Assembly: GCA_951799445.1 (NCBI GenBank)
Contig: OX637289.1
Span: 9,887,321 to 9,951,320, forward strand
Length of the DNA stretch: 64,000 nt
Direction: 5' to 3'
Source: Pseudisothecium myosuroides
Taxonomy: Eukaryota; Streptophyta; Bryopsida; Hypnales; Lembophyllaceae
The position numbers were made by a program, and so were the translations under genes. Positions within the stretch are counted from its first letter, which is position 1; every line of letters begins with the position of its first letter. The notes beneath the pieces were generated by a model. It was not told where the DNA came from, made no database searches, and saw only the letters and a program-made list of their open reading frames with translations. Shown piece after piece: positions 1 to 11,965 of the stretch.

Positions 1-734
1 TGTCCTGTTCGGTTCAAAATGCCTAGTCGGAGTTCGAGCCTCCTACCTTAGAGTTTACTTTTTTAGATAAAATTTCTAAAAGTTACTGTATTCTCAAAAT
101 CGATTGTACCTAGTATAGCTCTACTCAAGCATGGAACCAAAGGGTCCATCAGATTGTTGAAAACATATTCACATATACGTTTATGATCAATAATGTGTAA
201 AACACGTGACAGCAAATAAACGAAAGATTATCGAGCCAGAAGGTTGGAACCCAGGGAACCTCACAGACGGCCATTACACATGATATTTGAAACTCAAAGT
301 AATTTTTGACAAAGAATAGACCATATGAAGCCTCAGATTGTATCAATCCAAGGACGTTTGTTGGCAAACCATCCTACGCAAAGTAATCCACAGCCGTAAC
401 TTTGAAAGAATTTTTTGAAAATTTTTGAAAAAATTCTCAGGAGGTGGTAGCCCTCACCTGTACCCATGTTAAAACAGCAAACCATTAGTATGCCACAAGA
501 CGTGTACGAGGTGTCTGCAAGCTACCACTATTTGTTATCGTAAAATCACCAGAGAAAAAGTTCAATAAAGCCTAAAAAAATCCAAATCCCATTAGAAAGT
601 TGGTTTTCCAATTGTTACGAAGTTGACACAACACCTGTTGTCCGCTGTTTTGAGACCCCATAACCATTATCGTACGCTCACGCTTGAAACACCCCTCTTT
701 CCTTCAAAATGCTAGAATTAACAAACTTGTTTTA
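1..734. other. Non-genic left edge
   Basis: No gene is recognised. Short open frames here have no family motif and no splice context. Bases 20-50 contain a B-box-like string resembling the T-arm of a tRNA, but no acceptor stem or A box can be paired with it. Confidence 0.5.
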
Positions 735-990
735 GGTCCATGCAGACCTGGCGTTACGGAAGAACAGGCGTTCAAAGATAAGGCCGGGGAAGTAAAGGAG
801 TGTCCGTTTAAAAAATAATTTTTTGGCACGGGAGCCAGCACCGTGATAGAGCCTGACATTTGAGGGACGAGATTTGAATGACTTGTTCACACCTAGGTTA
901 CTTTCTAGAGTGTCCAACGTGATAGCGCGGACTGGACAGGCAAAATAACAGAGCCCTGTCACACTTGCGCCGCGCTTTTACAGTGTGAGG

Positions 991-1113
991 GGCCCAGTTC
1001 GTTTTTGTTGTTTTCTTGTGATCGGAGGTGGCCCAGTTCGATTCCGTCGTTCTCTTTTGATCGGAGCTTGTGGCCCAGTTCGATTCCGTCGTTTTCTTCT
1101 GATCGGAGCTTCT
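991..1113. repeat. Tandem repeat, three units of 39-42 bp
   Basis: Units begin at 991, 1030 and 1072, each starting GGCCCAGTTCG and ending in GATCGGAG plus a few bases. The two complete units are 42 bp, a multiple of three, so both strands stay open across them. No gene context supports translation. It lies in the left flank of the Harbinger coding region and may be a subterminal repeat of that element. Confidence 0.8.
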
Positions 1114-1939
1114 GGGGTGTTGGGTTTTCTTCCGGTTGCAAAAACAAGTTACGTGAGAGGCGAAATGTTGTGAGGGAGTGACGGACATATACTTTTTTTT
1201 GGGTTGTCGGTGCGAGGAGCGACTTGCTGGCGTGCAGCGCAAGCGCGCAGTGTTTTGACGGGGTGGCGGAGTTACGAATACTCGTGAACGGAGGGACGAG
1301 TGGAGTGAGATTCGGCGAGGCGAAGCAAGATCGGAGGGCGGGCTCAGAAATTTTGATTCTCAATCTTCTTCGCAGGAAGTGGACGGTGGTTCGCAGGAAG
1401 TTGAAGTGAGACGATCGGGAAGGGTACGTGACACTGTCGTTTGTTACCTCTACTGCAATCGATCACATCCGTCTCGTTCCGTAGTTGCAGTGGAGTGGGG
1501 ACAGTTGTAATTGTATGTGGGTTTAGAGCTTTCACCGAAGAGAGTGGGCAGCGGAGAGTTTGGTGTGAGAGGTGATGTGAGGCATGAACACCTGCGTCGT
1601 TGCCCTCGTACGCTTGTCGATGTAGCCATGACGCCGTGATGCCATTAATTGCAAGCAGGAACAAGGAGGTTCTTTCATCTTCAGCGTCTTCGGGTTGCAG
1701 CGGCACCGCCAGCAGTGTACGTGTCATTTTTTTTTTTCTGTCAAAACCTGTGCAATTTTTTTTTAATCCCTCCCGCTCCAAACTTAAATTAACTCTGGTA
1801 TTGTTGTTTCAAATTTGCAATTGAACTCATACAGAGCTGCCATTTCTAAATGTGTTATACGGTCATCTAGGGAGTGTTCTACAATCTGTTCAATTCTCAT
1901 GGATTCAGTCCGTCACGTGATCGTGCTCTCGCAGGTGCC

Positions 1940-3289
1940 ATGGATTTCGTGGATAACCCGGCCGTTTTGTTGCCACTGGCATCGGCTGTTATGTTGATGC
2001 TGTTGTGTACAAACCGCTCTTTAGATGTTGACAGTGCCGAAGAAGAAGCGGACGATAACTGCAACGACTTGGCTCGCCTACGGCAGGAGTCCGACGCTTC
2101 AACTGCAGACTCCGAGTTCATGGCGTCGGCGGCTCTGCACTCCTTTCGTCTTTGGAGCTGCTTGCACTTGCTTGGCGAGGAGTTAGGGTTCTGGGTTAAA
2201 CCCCGATCAACGACATGGTTCTCAAGGTTTTTATTGGAGCAGTACGAGGAGGAGCGATGGGTCACCATGTTCCGAATGACAAAGTCTTCAGTGATTGTGT
2301 TGACGGATTTGTTGAAGCCCAGTATCATGAAGAAAGATACGAAATACCGTTTAGCAATTCCTCCTCTTGTGCGAGTTGCGTGTACTCTTTTTAAACTAAC
2401 CCATGGTGCAAGTCTTCTTGTGTGCAGCGAAATGTTCGCTGTAGGCCGCAGTTCAGTTTCGATGCTTCTCCGACAGGTTGTTAATGCCATTAACGTCGTC
2501 CTTCGTAGTGAAATCAGCTGGCCTCAGGGTCAGAAACTTGTGGAAGTGGAAGCGAAATTTCGACAGTTGTGTGGCCTCCCTGGCGTCGTTGGCGCTATAG
2601 ATGGGACTCACATAGCAATTGCGAAACCAAAATTCGGACCAACAGATTACTTCTACTTCAAATCGGGCGGGTACACTCTCAATTGTCAAGCAATCGTTGA
2701 TAGTGATAAATGTTTCATAGACTTATTTCTGGGCATGCCAGGGTCTACGAACGACAGTAGGGTGCTTCGGAGGTCCTCTATGTATGCCAAAGCCAACCGC
2801 AACTGTCTCTGGGATGCTGGAGCTTCATTTCACGGCTTCAAACCTTATCTGCTTGGAGACGCTGGGTACCCGTTGATGTCGTGGCTCATGGTGCCACACT
2901 CCGAGCAATCTCATTTGGCTGTGGCGGAGTCCTTGTTCAATCGACGGCAGAGGAGGGGAAGAGTCGTTGTCGAAAACTCCTTCGGCATACTGAAATAAAC
3001 TTTCAGGGAGCTCTTAGTGAAATCTGAACTACATGTCACTATTTTACCAGACGTCATAACCGCTTGCGCTATCTTGCACAATATGCTTCAGCGTCAAGGT
3101 GGAGAAGATTTACAGCGACTTCTCATTGTCTTGGAGGCGGAAAGTTTTGGAGAAAGTGCTCCATTTGAGAACGACACTGTAACCGAAGCGGCTGAAGGAG
3201 CCTCGCAAAGCAGTCCCGAGGTGGAGGCACTGCAGAAGCGACGTGATCTGGCCGTGCACCTTGCCATCCGAAGAGTCGCTGCACCGTGA
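1940..3289 (+). pseudogene. PIF/Harbinger DDE transposase, one premature stop
   Basis: The product would cut and paste a PIF/Harbinger transposon at TTA-type targets. The frame runs about 450 codons from the ATG at 1940, which follows a possible splice acceptor (CTCGCAG). The DDE_Tnp_4 catalytic triad is visible: Asp221 in GAIDGTH, Asp307 in LLGDAGYP and Glu345 in VVVENSFGILK. A TAA at codon 353 (2996-2998), just after GILK, interrupts the protein, but the same frame resumes without shift and carries the family C-terminus (FRELL, ACAILHNML) to a TGA at 3287-3289. A single substitution therefore seems to have inactivated it. The N-terminal half is hydrophobic then acidic and matches nothing I know. 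Everything else looks young. Confidence 0.88.
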
Positions 3290-3609
3290 TGTCAGATGCT
3301 CCCAGTCAGAGCAGGTGACTGTCTATTTATAATTTTTTTATTTTATTTCATATTTGAAGGCAGCCGACATGTACATTGCAAAAGTGGCTGTGAAAACTTT
3401 AGCAGTGCTTGCTCCGATGTGGTTCTCAAACTGAACCTCCGTACTCTAGTGGATGGAATGCTATTAACAAAGATCAAAATCCATAGCACTAGTGAAGTGG
3501 TACTCACTAATCATGCAATTCTGAGGTGCACATCTATTCACATAACTAGCAAACTAATCCTCCATAGTCATGAGAACATGCAGGTGGCGGAGGACGACAT
3601 TTTGGCGAG

Positions 3610-4908
3610 CTAATGTATAGTTGTTTCCTCTTCCACAACATCGCCAGCTTCGGCTGAAGTGCTAGGCAGGGAGGACGGTGTTGTGAGCGGCTGCACCTGT
3701 ACTTGTACAGTAGTGGGAGGAGCCACGCGATGCTCCATATCTCCTTCATTTTTCCTACTCTGCTGCAGGCCAGCACTTAGTACTAGAGCTAGGTTTGACA
3801 AACACTGCACAACCTCTCCTTGTTTTATGATAGCTAATTTGGCATTCTCATTTGCTAGACGTGAATTTTCTTGCAGCCTCGTGTCTCGGTCTTTTTGATA
3901 CTCCATCTGCTCTGAAAAAAGCTTCAATTGTATGTCCATCTTTGATTTTTCAACGTCCCGGCTTGAGTCCGCCATGTCTTTCATCTGATTTGCCATTGCG
4001 TCTCCAGTAGCTTTGGTAGCTTCTGCGATGAGAGAGTGCCCGGATAGTGATTTTCGACGCACCCCTGTGTTGCCAGGACGACGGTGCACTGTGTTTTCAG
4101 CTGTGTCACTTGAGCTCAAAACATGAGCGGTAACACCAGGGGGTAGGGACGCCTTCGGGCGTGAAGGTGTCATCCATGTGTCATCGGAATGGAAGCTGTC
4201 TCTTGGTCTCTGCAGGCGTGGCGGGCCTTGTGTGGGGACCGGCGAGAAGGCGCTCGGAGTCTGGTCTCCACTATCATCCTGAGCTGGGTCTGGAGCAGCG
4301 AAAGGATCATCGTTGTCACGTTCACTAGTCTCGTAGTCATCAGTTTCACCCGTCTCAGTACTTGGAGGCTGGAAGTTGGCGTCATCGACAGCTTGTAAAT
4401 CACGTATGTGCGGCGGCTGCATGCTAGGCCTGCCGCCATACCACTCATCAATTGCATAAAAGATTTCTTCAGAAAATGAACGTGGCAAAGCCTGCGCCTT
4501 CCTCTGAATGGCGTTCAATATCCAATAGTCACAAGAGTTAGTACCAGTTCTAGCAAAGTAATCTGCTATTTTCTTATACTCAGGAACAAGTTGGTTCCAC
4601 TTGCTTTTGCAAGCGGCGCCATCACGGAGACAATTTGAGAAACCCGCCCGCATGACTTGTATGCTGATGCGAGACCACTTGGTGGATTCGGGATTCATCA
4701 AATCCCGGGAATCTTCGACAGCAAGCTCTTCAAGAAATAATGCACGCTTGGCGTGAATTAACGCTAAGATCTCTCCCGTCTGCCAATTAGGACCCCGATC
4801 TTTACGTGCACGTTTTGCTCTACTGGTGTTACACGGAACATCGAGGACGGTGGCTGGCCGAGGTACTCCCGCTGCGGAACTCGTATGTGATCCACCAGAG
4901 TTCATCAT
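3610..4908 (-). CDS. Harbinger-associated Myb/SANT-like DNA-binding protein (ORF1)
   Basis: PIF/Harbinger elements encode a second protein with a Myb/SANT or trihelix-like domain that binds the element ends and helps bring transposase to the nucleus. This 432-residue open frame fits that role. Residues about 38-125 form the trihelix-like domain, with spaced aromatics at NWQTGEILAL, KWSRIS, CKSKWNQLVPEYKK and DYWILN. A basic stretch (RAKRARKDR) just before it could be a nuclear signal. The middle is acidic and Ser/Pro-rich. Residues about 310-380 are charged and probably coiled coil (QMEYQKDRDTRLQENSRLAN). It faces the transposase tail to tail, the usual arrangement. It is uninterrupted, unlike its partner. 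An upstream non-coding exon is possible. Confidence 0.8.
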   Translation of the reverse strand: MMNSGGSHTSSAAGVPRPATVLDVPCNTSRAKRARKDRGPNWQTGEILALIHAKRALFLEELAVEDSRDLMNPESTKWSRISIQVMRAGFSNCLRDGAACKSKWNQLVPEYKKIADYFARTGTNSCDYWILNAIQRKAQALPRSFSEEIFYAIDEWYGGRPSMQPPHIRDLQAVDDANFQPPSTETGETDDYETSERDNDDPFAAPDPAQDDSGDQTPSAFSPVPTQGPPRLQRPRDSFHSDDTWMTPSRPKASLPPGVTAHVLSSSDTAENTVHRRPGNTGVRRKSLSGHSLIAEATKATGDAMANQMKDMADSSRDVEKSKMDIQLKLFSEQMEYQKDRDTRLQENSRLANENAKLAIIKQGEVVQCLSNLALVLSAGLQQSRKNEGDMEHRVAPPTTVQVQVQPLTTPSSLPSTSAEAGDVVEEETTIH

Positions 4909-6002
4909 CCCGACAAGAGTTGCTGTACAACGGAAGCAGACAATGAGTTCATGAGATTAAAGTATAACTCACTTCAGGTGAATTCCTGTGGACTAAAATC
5001 GTGCACTACAGGGACGAAAACAGCCAGCTGAGACTCGACTTCGTAAAGACAAGGAGCATTCACGGAGAACGAAACTCACCTGATGGAATGACGACATCGG
5101 CGGTCCGTGTAGGTCGACGTGCTCCAAAACTAAGGTAAGCTGCAAAAACATAACCCATCTCACGTTAGTATACATTCGTCTCCTCTTACTCACTAGATCA
5201 TCGGAGTGTTTGTGTGTGTTTTGCAGGTCGCAATTCAAAAAAACGAAATTCATGATAGCATTCAAGATCTCGAGCGTGGACCTTCTGCTGCTGCGACAGC
5301 TGCAGCGGAAACGACGCCTTGAGGTAGAAACTCCCGTCGATTCTCCATCATGCGCTTTCTGAATTCAACAGCAAGTTAGAGTTCATGAATTCAGCTATTG
5401 TATGCATTGTACTACTCAATCGATGCACTGTGGAACTCACGAAATTCACGCATGCAGGGCATGCACACCTAGCTCTCAAGAAACAATCTCCTTCAACGAA
5501 TCCAGTAAATGTGCAACTCGGTGAGTCTGACGACACTGAACTTGAAGATCTTTGCTGACACAGTCAATCGAGAATTCTTGTTCCGTTTATAGCATCGACG
5601 TTGCACGGCATCACCGTCATTGTCATTTACTCTCCGCAGTCAGTTGTGCAACTTCTACGGTGGAAAATTTGGAAGTGGCGGCTCCTCACAATCAAAGCAA
5701 ACATAAGACTACCCACCTGCCGTCACTCTTACTTAATCGGGCCCTCCACGCCCCATTAACAAATTGCGCTAATAGAAGTCTAAAATCTTCGTTTCCAGCA
5801 ATTCGAGGTGCTCCATAATACCTATCTTAACTGCGCTGAATAAACAAATGAAGTCGTCGTGGGCCCAACGACCCACCGCTCTTTTCTGTGCCACGTCTGC
5901 GCCAACTGTGCTTCCATGTAGGATCGGCATTCCCGAATGCCTCCTGGTGTGAATGTGCAAAGTTTTATCCTCCTACCACCGAACTCATCTCTGACAGCTA
6001 AG
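4909..6002. other. Non-coding right part of the Harbinger region
   Basis: This is the upstream side of the Myb-like gene, presumably its promoter and leader plus subterminal sequence of the element. Short open frames on both strands show no recognisable domain. Confidence 0.4.
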
Positions 6003-6316
6003 GCCAAGTGCAGACCAGTGTTTTTTTTTTCATTTTCCATGAAGTGGCAAAGTGGCGATATTAAATGTTAAGGTGGTGCTCCAAGTTTCAACATTCATCC
6101 ACGTACTGGATAGAAAATGTGATACTACGTATCTATAATTCTATTTTCATTCACAATGTGGCGATTTCATCCAAGATTTTTCTTGAACTTGAAGTTTTTT
6201 GGCGATTTCATCCAAAATTTTACTAAAAATTTCCTATAGGCTTGGTGCTAGGTCAAAAATTTTGGTGCAATTTTGTACCAAATCGCCGGAAAAAAAAACA
6301 CTGGTGCAGACGGACC
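6003..6316. mobile_element. Tourist-like MITE candidate, about 314 bp
   Basis: The left end reads GGCCAAGTGCAGACCAGTG followed by a T run. The right end, read on the minus strand, is GGTCCGTCTGCACCAGTG followed by a T run. These are imperfect terminal inverted repeats of roughly 28 bp. The interior has repeated TGGCGATTTCATCC blocks and no coding capacity. No clean 3-bp target duplication is visible (TAA left, TTT right), so one end may be shared with the adjacent Harbinger element. Confidence 0.5.
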
Positions 6317-7164
6317 TTTTGTATCGCAAGTAAAGCCACAGCATAGCACGCTCCAGTCAAGAGTTCAAAACATTCCGAAATGGACGGAGTGGTGTACAAT
6401 AAGTTGGTATGGCCCCGCCTTCATGCAAATTGGTGTACCAAACAGTTTTAAAACAAGCTGCATTAATACTAGCGAGTTAAGGCACATGCCCCAAAAGCCG
6501 TCGCTTATTTTAATCCGCTACTACAGAAGAACCAGAGAATTTCCAGTACATTATATACTCTTGTGTCAGGAATCACATGCGTTTATCAATACTAAATTGA
6601 TTTGTGTAGCACTGGACTGAGAAGGTAAGGCGTCAGTGGAGCTAGTACTAATGGTATTGTGAATTTAACAGAAAAATCAAACCATCCTTAAATGGTGAAG
6701 ATTTCCTTAACAAATATATTTAGATCTTATGTGAAAACATATAACTCACGTATATGATCACATATTTTGAGTCGATCTAACAGTAGTAGACTTTTTGCAA
6801 TTACTAGGCATAAATCTTGCAATATAAGTCTAAAAAAAAAAAAAAAAAAAACCTTAAAATGAAATTTGGTAAAAAATATTTTTTTATTTTTTTATTTTTT
6901 TAAATATATTTTTCGGACAGCCCATACCACTATTCACAGCATGGGGACAGATTGGGGAACGGGCCTGAAACGGCCCTTTCTTGGCCCCAAATCCCTTCTA
7001 ATGTTCTTGTCATATCATTCTAGATCCTTGTTGACCTCTCAAATGAGATCTCCATCTTAGCTTCTAGATTTTGGTTGATTTTTTGATCTCAAGAGATTTT
7101 TGTCCTACATGTAGGTTTCTACTTCTAGGTTTCTACTTTAAAGTGTGTTTTTTCATGCTTGAAA
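6317..7164. other. Non-genic, with a 20-base A run at 6832-6851
   Basis: No gene seen. The A run followed by T-rich sequence could mark the 3' end of an old retroposed copy, but no upstream body is recognisable. Confidence 0.4.
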
Positions 7165-8235
7165 TCTTAACTTTTGGAGATTAACTCCAAATCACAAATG
7201 GATTGCATTGTTGGCTTCAAAAGGTCATTTTGAAATGAGAAATTCTCCACCCATTTTTTTAAGTAAAAAAATCCATAGAAAAATAGTGCCAACTGGGACC
7301 ATCAAAAGGGTAAAAACTCAATTGTTAAAAGTTGACTTTTATGGAAAAAAGAACTTGCCTAGGCTCTTTAGGGGGATGAAGGGGTGTGAAAAGACCTATC
7401 TTGAGCCTCATTCTGATTTTGTGCACTCCCTGAACGCCGGTCAACTCCCGTCATAATCTTCAAATTCGTTACTTATCGGGGAATCTCACTAGTTTGGGTA
7501 CCTCTGGCTATCAGAATGTCTTGAAACTTGTCGAGACGTCTTATTAACATTAAAGAAGCTAATTTAATTTTTAGTGAGATTTACCGCCACCTAAAAAAAT
7601 TTCACAAATTTCCCCTCATAGTCTTTGGGATTTGACTGTCCAGAAAAGCATTTTTTGACTATCAGAAAATTCCGAGACTTTTTGTGGGACTTCCCATGAA
7701 ATTCCACAAAGTAAGTGCAAGCCTATATCTAACTTTGCACCCTGGTCAAGGGAGGATTTAAATTCCGCCTCCTTCCTTAAGCGAGGTTGATAGGGGAATA
7801 TTTCACAAATGGGGGAATACAGATGAATGGCGACTTTGCTTTCGATCTCTTTCACTTGTCGTTGATCCTAGATCATCCTTTCTTGGTTGTAGATTCCCTC
7901 TACCAGTTTGTCTTGTGGTGGTAACTTTTGCAAGCTATTATAGGAGTTTTCTCCATTTCATCGATGCAATGGAGAAATTAAACCCTGTTGACCTACGAAT
8001 CTGGCCGAGAGTCCCTAGGCTAATCTAACCGTGATTAGCCGCCAATTTAGGAGGGTTTAGGCTAATTGAAGTGGTTTCCTAACTTCCACTAACTTGGGGT
8101 TTTAACCTATATACAAGTGGATATTTGGAACATCTTAGACCTAAAATTCTATTTTAGACCAAATACTATATTAGCATGTGACATGCCTATTTTGTTTCTA
8201 CACTCTTTTTGGGGCTTTTTACCTATAATTATAAT
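7165..8235 (+). repeat. Dispersed repeat R, copy 1 (uninterrupted)
   Basis: Diverged but collinear with 54285-57365. Shared blocks include the start (AACTTTTGGAGA versus AACTTTTAGAGA), AGTGCCAACT, a TTTAGTGAGATTT block, and the end ATATTAGCATGTGACAT. It serves as the empty-site reference for two insertions in copy 2. No coding domain is recognised. Confidence 0.7.
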
Positions 8236-8778
8236 TTAAATTGCAAAATTTGAGAAAAAACAAAACTATGAGTCCCAAGTGATGAATTGGGAGCTTATAG
8301 GGCATTGTATATTGTTCTTGAAACTAGCATGGATTTAAATATAGGGGCATTTTATTTTTTAGAGGTAAAAATTTGAATATTTTAAGAACTAATATAGATG
8401 GTGTAGTATCAAGAGATAGATTTTAAAACCTAAATAAAGTGTGCTCTAAGATGGAATAGTATACAAATATTAAAAGCAAATTAGAATCCCTTATATTCAA
8501 TTATTGAAACAACTATTGTTTTTTTAGAAGTCATGCAAGTGGATAAGTGGGCAGGAGACGTGAGGGTACCTATTTTTGAAATGCATCATGTTATGGACAA
8601 TAGAATGTATAAAAGATTGTAATGTAATTAGGTAAATCCTAAATTTATATGTATTTTTTTCTTGTCCTTAATATCATTCACCCTTGTATATGTGAAATGC
8701 TAAATTCTTCATTCTATTGGAGAAACTATCAAATTTTGAACCACCTCTAAATAAAATACTGCACTTAAATTTTTTTAA

Positions 8779-9695
8779 ACTCTAAATGCTAAGAGTCGCC
8801 TCAGGGGACACTTGGGATTTCAGGCAAGCTTGTGTGACCTCAAATTTTGACTAGATTTTTTGAAACTTTTTTGAAGATAGGAAATCACATTAGCTTTCTA
8901 AAAATGTAATTTTTTTTCAATTGGTGCCCGGGAGAAAAAGTTATGCCATCCAAAGTCTTAAAAGCAATTCACCGGACAAAACAATAAAAACACAAAAAAA
9001 TGAATTTTTTTAATTTTTAACTTGTTTATGAAAGATTATGTCTTTGTCTACATTTGAAGCTTCGATTCATTCTATTTGGACTAATAATGAGAAAGTTATG
9101 GACAATCTTGTTTTTCAAGCAATCTTTGCATCTTCTTCAAAAAACAACTTGTAGAATTCATTTTTGAATGCAATTTTGAAAAAAATTCAAAATTTTGTTT
9201 TTGATAGGGTGAAGTTTGTTTGCAAGAATTGTCTCACTGTTGGGATTATGATTTTTCAATTCCATCTTAGAGCTATTAACAATTTTGTATTTCATTCAGT
9301 CTCGGGCCTACTCCTACTTAACAATTTTTTTATATGTGAAAATCAAGTTTTAATATTCAGGATTTTTTTTTCTGACTCTTAATTCAAATGTTCACCAAAA
9401 AAATTATAAATTTATGGTCTATAGTGCAAAAAAATTCCACAAATGGCAATCAGTCATTTGAAATTGCAGGCCAACATTCAAGAAAATTTTCTTTTTCCAA
9501 CTTCAAATGCTAATATCTTCCAATCCGTACGGTCAAACTTCATGAAATTTTTACCACATTATTTGAGTCAAATTAAATACAAGATTCTATGGTTAGTTTC
9601 TACAAAATCTTTTTTTTTGGTTTTTTGAGTGATTGCAGCAAAAATGGCAGTTTTCAGTGGTTTTGGAGCTAAAAAAGGCCTGAGGCATTTAGTGG
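8779..9695. mobile_element. TTAA-family element, copy a (about 917 bp)
   Basis: TTAA lies at 8775-8778 and 9696-9699. The termini are degenerate (ACTCTAAATG left; GGCATTTAGTGG right). The interior matches the copy at 48650-49545, for example a TTTTTTGAAGATAG block, an AATTGGTGCC block and the AGAAAGTTATGGACAATCTTG block. No transposase frame. Confidence 0.65.
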
Positions 9696-9699
9696 TTAA

Positions 9700-10541
9700 C
9701 ATTAGCAAGGGGAGATTTGAGGGCAAGGAAAGACCATTTCACGATTGTTCTCCTTGCTTGTTCCCCTGTTCTAAACCAGCAGTAATGCTGTCAAAAATTA
9801 TTTTTATTTAAACAAAAATAAATAAATAAAAATTACAAAAGTAAAAGATTAATTAATTTAAAAATAAATAAAAAATCTGACGTGGCACTTTCTCAATCAC
9901 GTCAGACTGCGCATGTGGCAGAGTTCCCAAGCTAGGAACATGCTAGGAACTTGCAGTCTTCTAATGGCCTCAAATTTCTTTTAATGTATGATATCATGGT
10001 GTTAGTTATCATGGCATCAGAGCAACATCCGTGTGCATTTGAAGGTTATACAAAATTTCAGTGCACAGGTATTGAAAGCCAAATTTGCTAAATAATACAC
10101 TTTGCAAAATAAAAACTTGTATACAAATTAAAAACAAGTGAACTCAAGTCTTGAATATTTGGTTGTTTTAGAATTTTATAGAATAATAGGATAAGGAAAA
10201 AAGATGATTAAAAAAGAATACCCCTGTGAATATCCACTTAATGTACGTATCTAATGAAAACAAGGCATAGTGCCCTTCCCCTCAAAAACCTTGGTAATCA
10301 ACCTTTGGTGCAAATATTGTAAAAATTGGTTTGATGAGAATTTTATTTCATTAATTTTGGGCAGTGCATTCATTAGGTATTTCAAAGGATAAGTATAAAA
10401 CAATTATTTTTAAGGATGAAAAAATGTATTCATCCCAAAGGTGTACATTTGACCAAAGGAGAGCAATAGCATCTCAAAATTTTGTAGCAATTCAATAATT
10501 TTTCCATTGAGAAAGTAAAAATCGTTTACACAAATTGGCAT
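9700..10541. other. Non-genic; possible copia primer-site remnant at 10009-10024
   Basis: No gene. The string ATGGCATCAGAGCAAC differs by one base from the Ty1/copia primer-binding site TGGTATCAGAGC seen at 47174. No pol remnant follows it. Confidence 0.3.
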
Positions 10542-10545
10542 TTAA

Positions 10546-11455
10546 CCCCTATAGTTTTAAGGAACCTACGTTGGACTTTTTGAGAACTTCAATGAGACTC
10601 TTTTGACTTCAAATTAAAAAAATTTGTATGAAATTTTAAGAATAGAACCTAATCACCATATTCTACATATGAAGCTTTGTTTTATGTCATACTAATACAT
10701 ATGACCAAAGTAATAAATACTTAATATGTGATTTTAATGTCAAAACAAGCAACTAAAATTATACATGTAAATTTTTTTTAACATCTCATTTGTTTGGATT
10801 GACTAATACCTATACCAATTAAATTGTACCATCCTATTCCGACTAATGAGATGAAAGTTACAAAGGCTTTTATTTAATATGCAAAAAGGGGAAATAACAT
10901 AGTTTTATCTTACAAGTTTTTTTAAAATTCAATTAGAAGAATTTTGAAATAAAAACATAAAATTGGATGTGTGTTGCTTACTAAAACATTTTCACCACTT
11001 GAATTGACAAATCTTAATTTTATTCCAAAGCTATCAATGATTTAGGCTTCTCTTCCATCATGTATCACCTTCCACTCAATAATTTATTTTAAGATGAATA
11101 TGAAATTATTTTCTATTAGATATTTTTCCATGTGTTTTCAATCCAATTCCTAACATGTGGACTAAATTGCACAAATAATGGGTCCCAAATATTTTTTTCT
11201 AAAAATATTGAAAGACAAAACTTCACCTTTAGGAATGCTAGAAAAAACTACATTTTGAAGTTTAGACATTATATAATCTTGCAATCATAAGGTTGTGTAC
11301 TTTGAAATTTTTGAAAGATATGCTCAAACAACTTCACAAAAAGATCATGTGGTTGGATTCATAAAATAATATAAAATGAAAAAGGTTTTAGCCTTGTTTT
11401 GCCAAAGAGCATTTTGAAGCTTATTTTGGCCTCTAAATGTCAAAGAACTTTAGGG
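10546..11455. mobile_element. TTAA-family element, copy b (about 910 bp)
   Basis: TTAA at 10542-10545 is followed by CCCCTATAG. The right end reads AACTTTAGGGATAA, where the expected TTAA has become ATAA. The interior keeps family blocks such as ACTAATGAGATGAAAGTTA. Non-coding. Confidence 0.65.
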
Positions 11456-11965
11456 ATAATTTTTTTGGCCCATGTAGAGGCCCATGTATAAATCCTTCAA
11501 ATACTTCTTGTTATCCTTTGTTTCTTTTTTAGTAATTACTACTCATAAAACCAATATTGTTGTGAAAAAAAATTACTATTGTTCAATATAGATCCAAAAA
11601 TTTCAATTTATAGATTTTGATCAAGTAAAGCTCATCAAATTTTTTTTAAAATTTTTAAGTTCCTTTTGTCATAATCAATTTCCTCTAAATAGTATTGCAT
11701 GATTGCTTTCAATAGTGTTGAAATATAGAGATTGTGGTATATTCTTCATATAGGATATACTCAAATGCCAAAGCACAACTACAACATTATAATAGTATCG
11801 TACTCGAATAGCAGGTTCGACACTTTGGTACCAAATATTTAATTTAAGTCCAAAATAAACTTCGGCATTTTAAAATATCATTTTTTGAAAAATTTGACAT
11901 CTTCAATAACCACTTCACATCCCTTTGAAAGCCACTTACTGCAAGTGTATCTAGATGAAAAGACA

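Larger units (their letters stand above)
735..6316. mobile_element. Putative PIF/Harbinger transposon carrying transposase and Myb-like genes
   Basis: Two convergent genes typical of this superfamily lie inside: a DDE transposase (1940-3289, plus) and a Myb/SANT-like protein (3610-4908, minus). The proposed left end begins GGTCCATGCAGACC directly after TTA, the target that PIF/Harbinger elements duplicate. The proposed right end finishes CTGGTGCAGACGGACC before TTT, so the right duplication is imperfect. The right end may instead belong to the small MITE at 6003-6316. The coding pair is firm; the outer boundaries are inference. Confidence 0.4.

Noticed and set aside
20..50. tRNA-like B-box string at the window edge
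   Set aside because: No A box, anticodon arm or acceptor stem can be paired with it; too short to call a SINE.
1224..1824. Open frames on both strands upstream of the transposase
   Set aside because: No motif; GC-rich sequence and tandem repeats keep frames open by chance.
5822..6040. Minus-strand open frame ahead of the Myb-like gene
   Set aside because: No family motif, overlaps the MITE terminus, and there is no splice link to the Myb-like frame.
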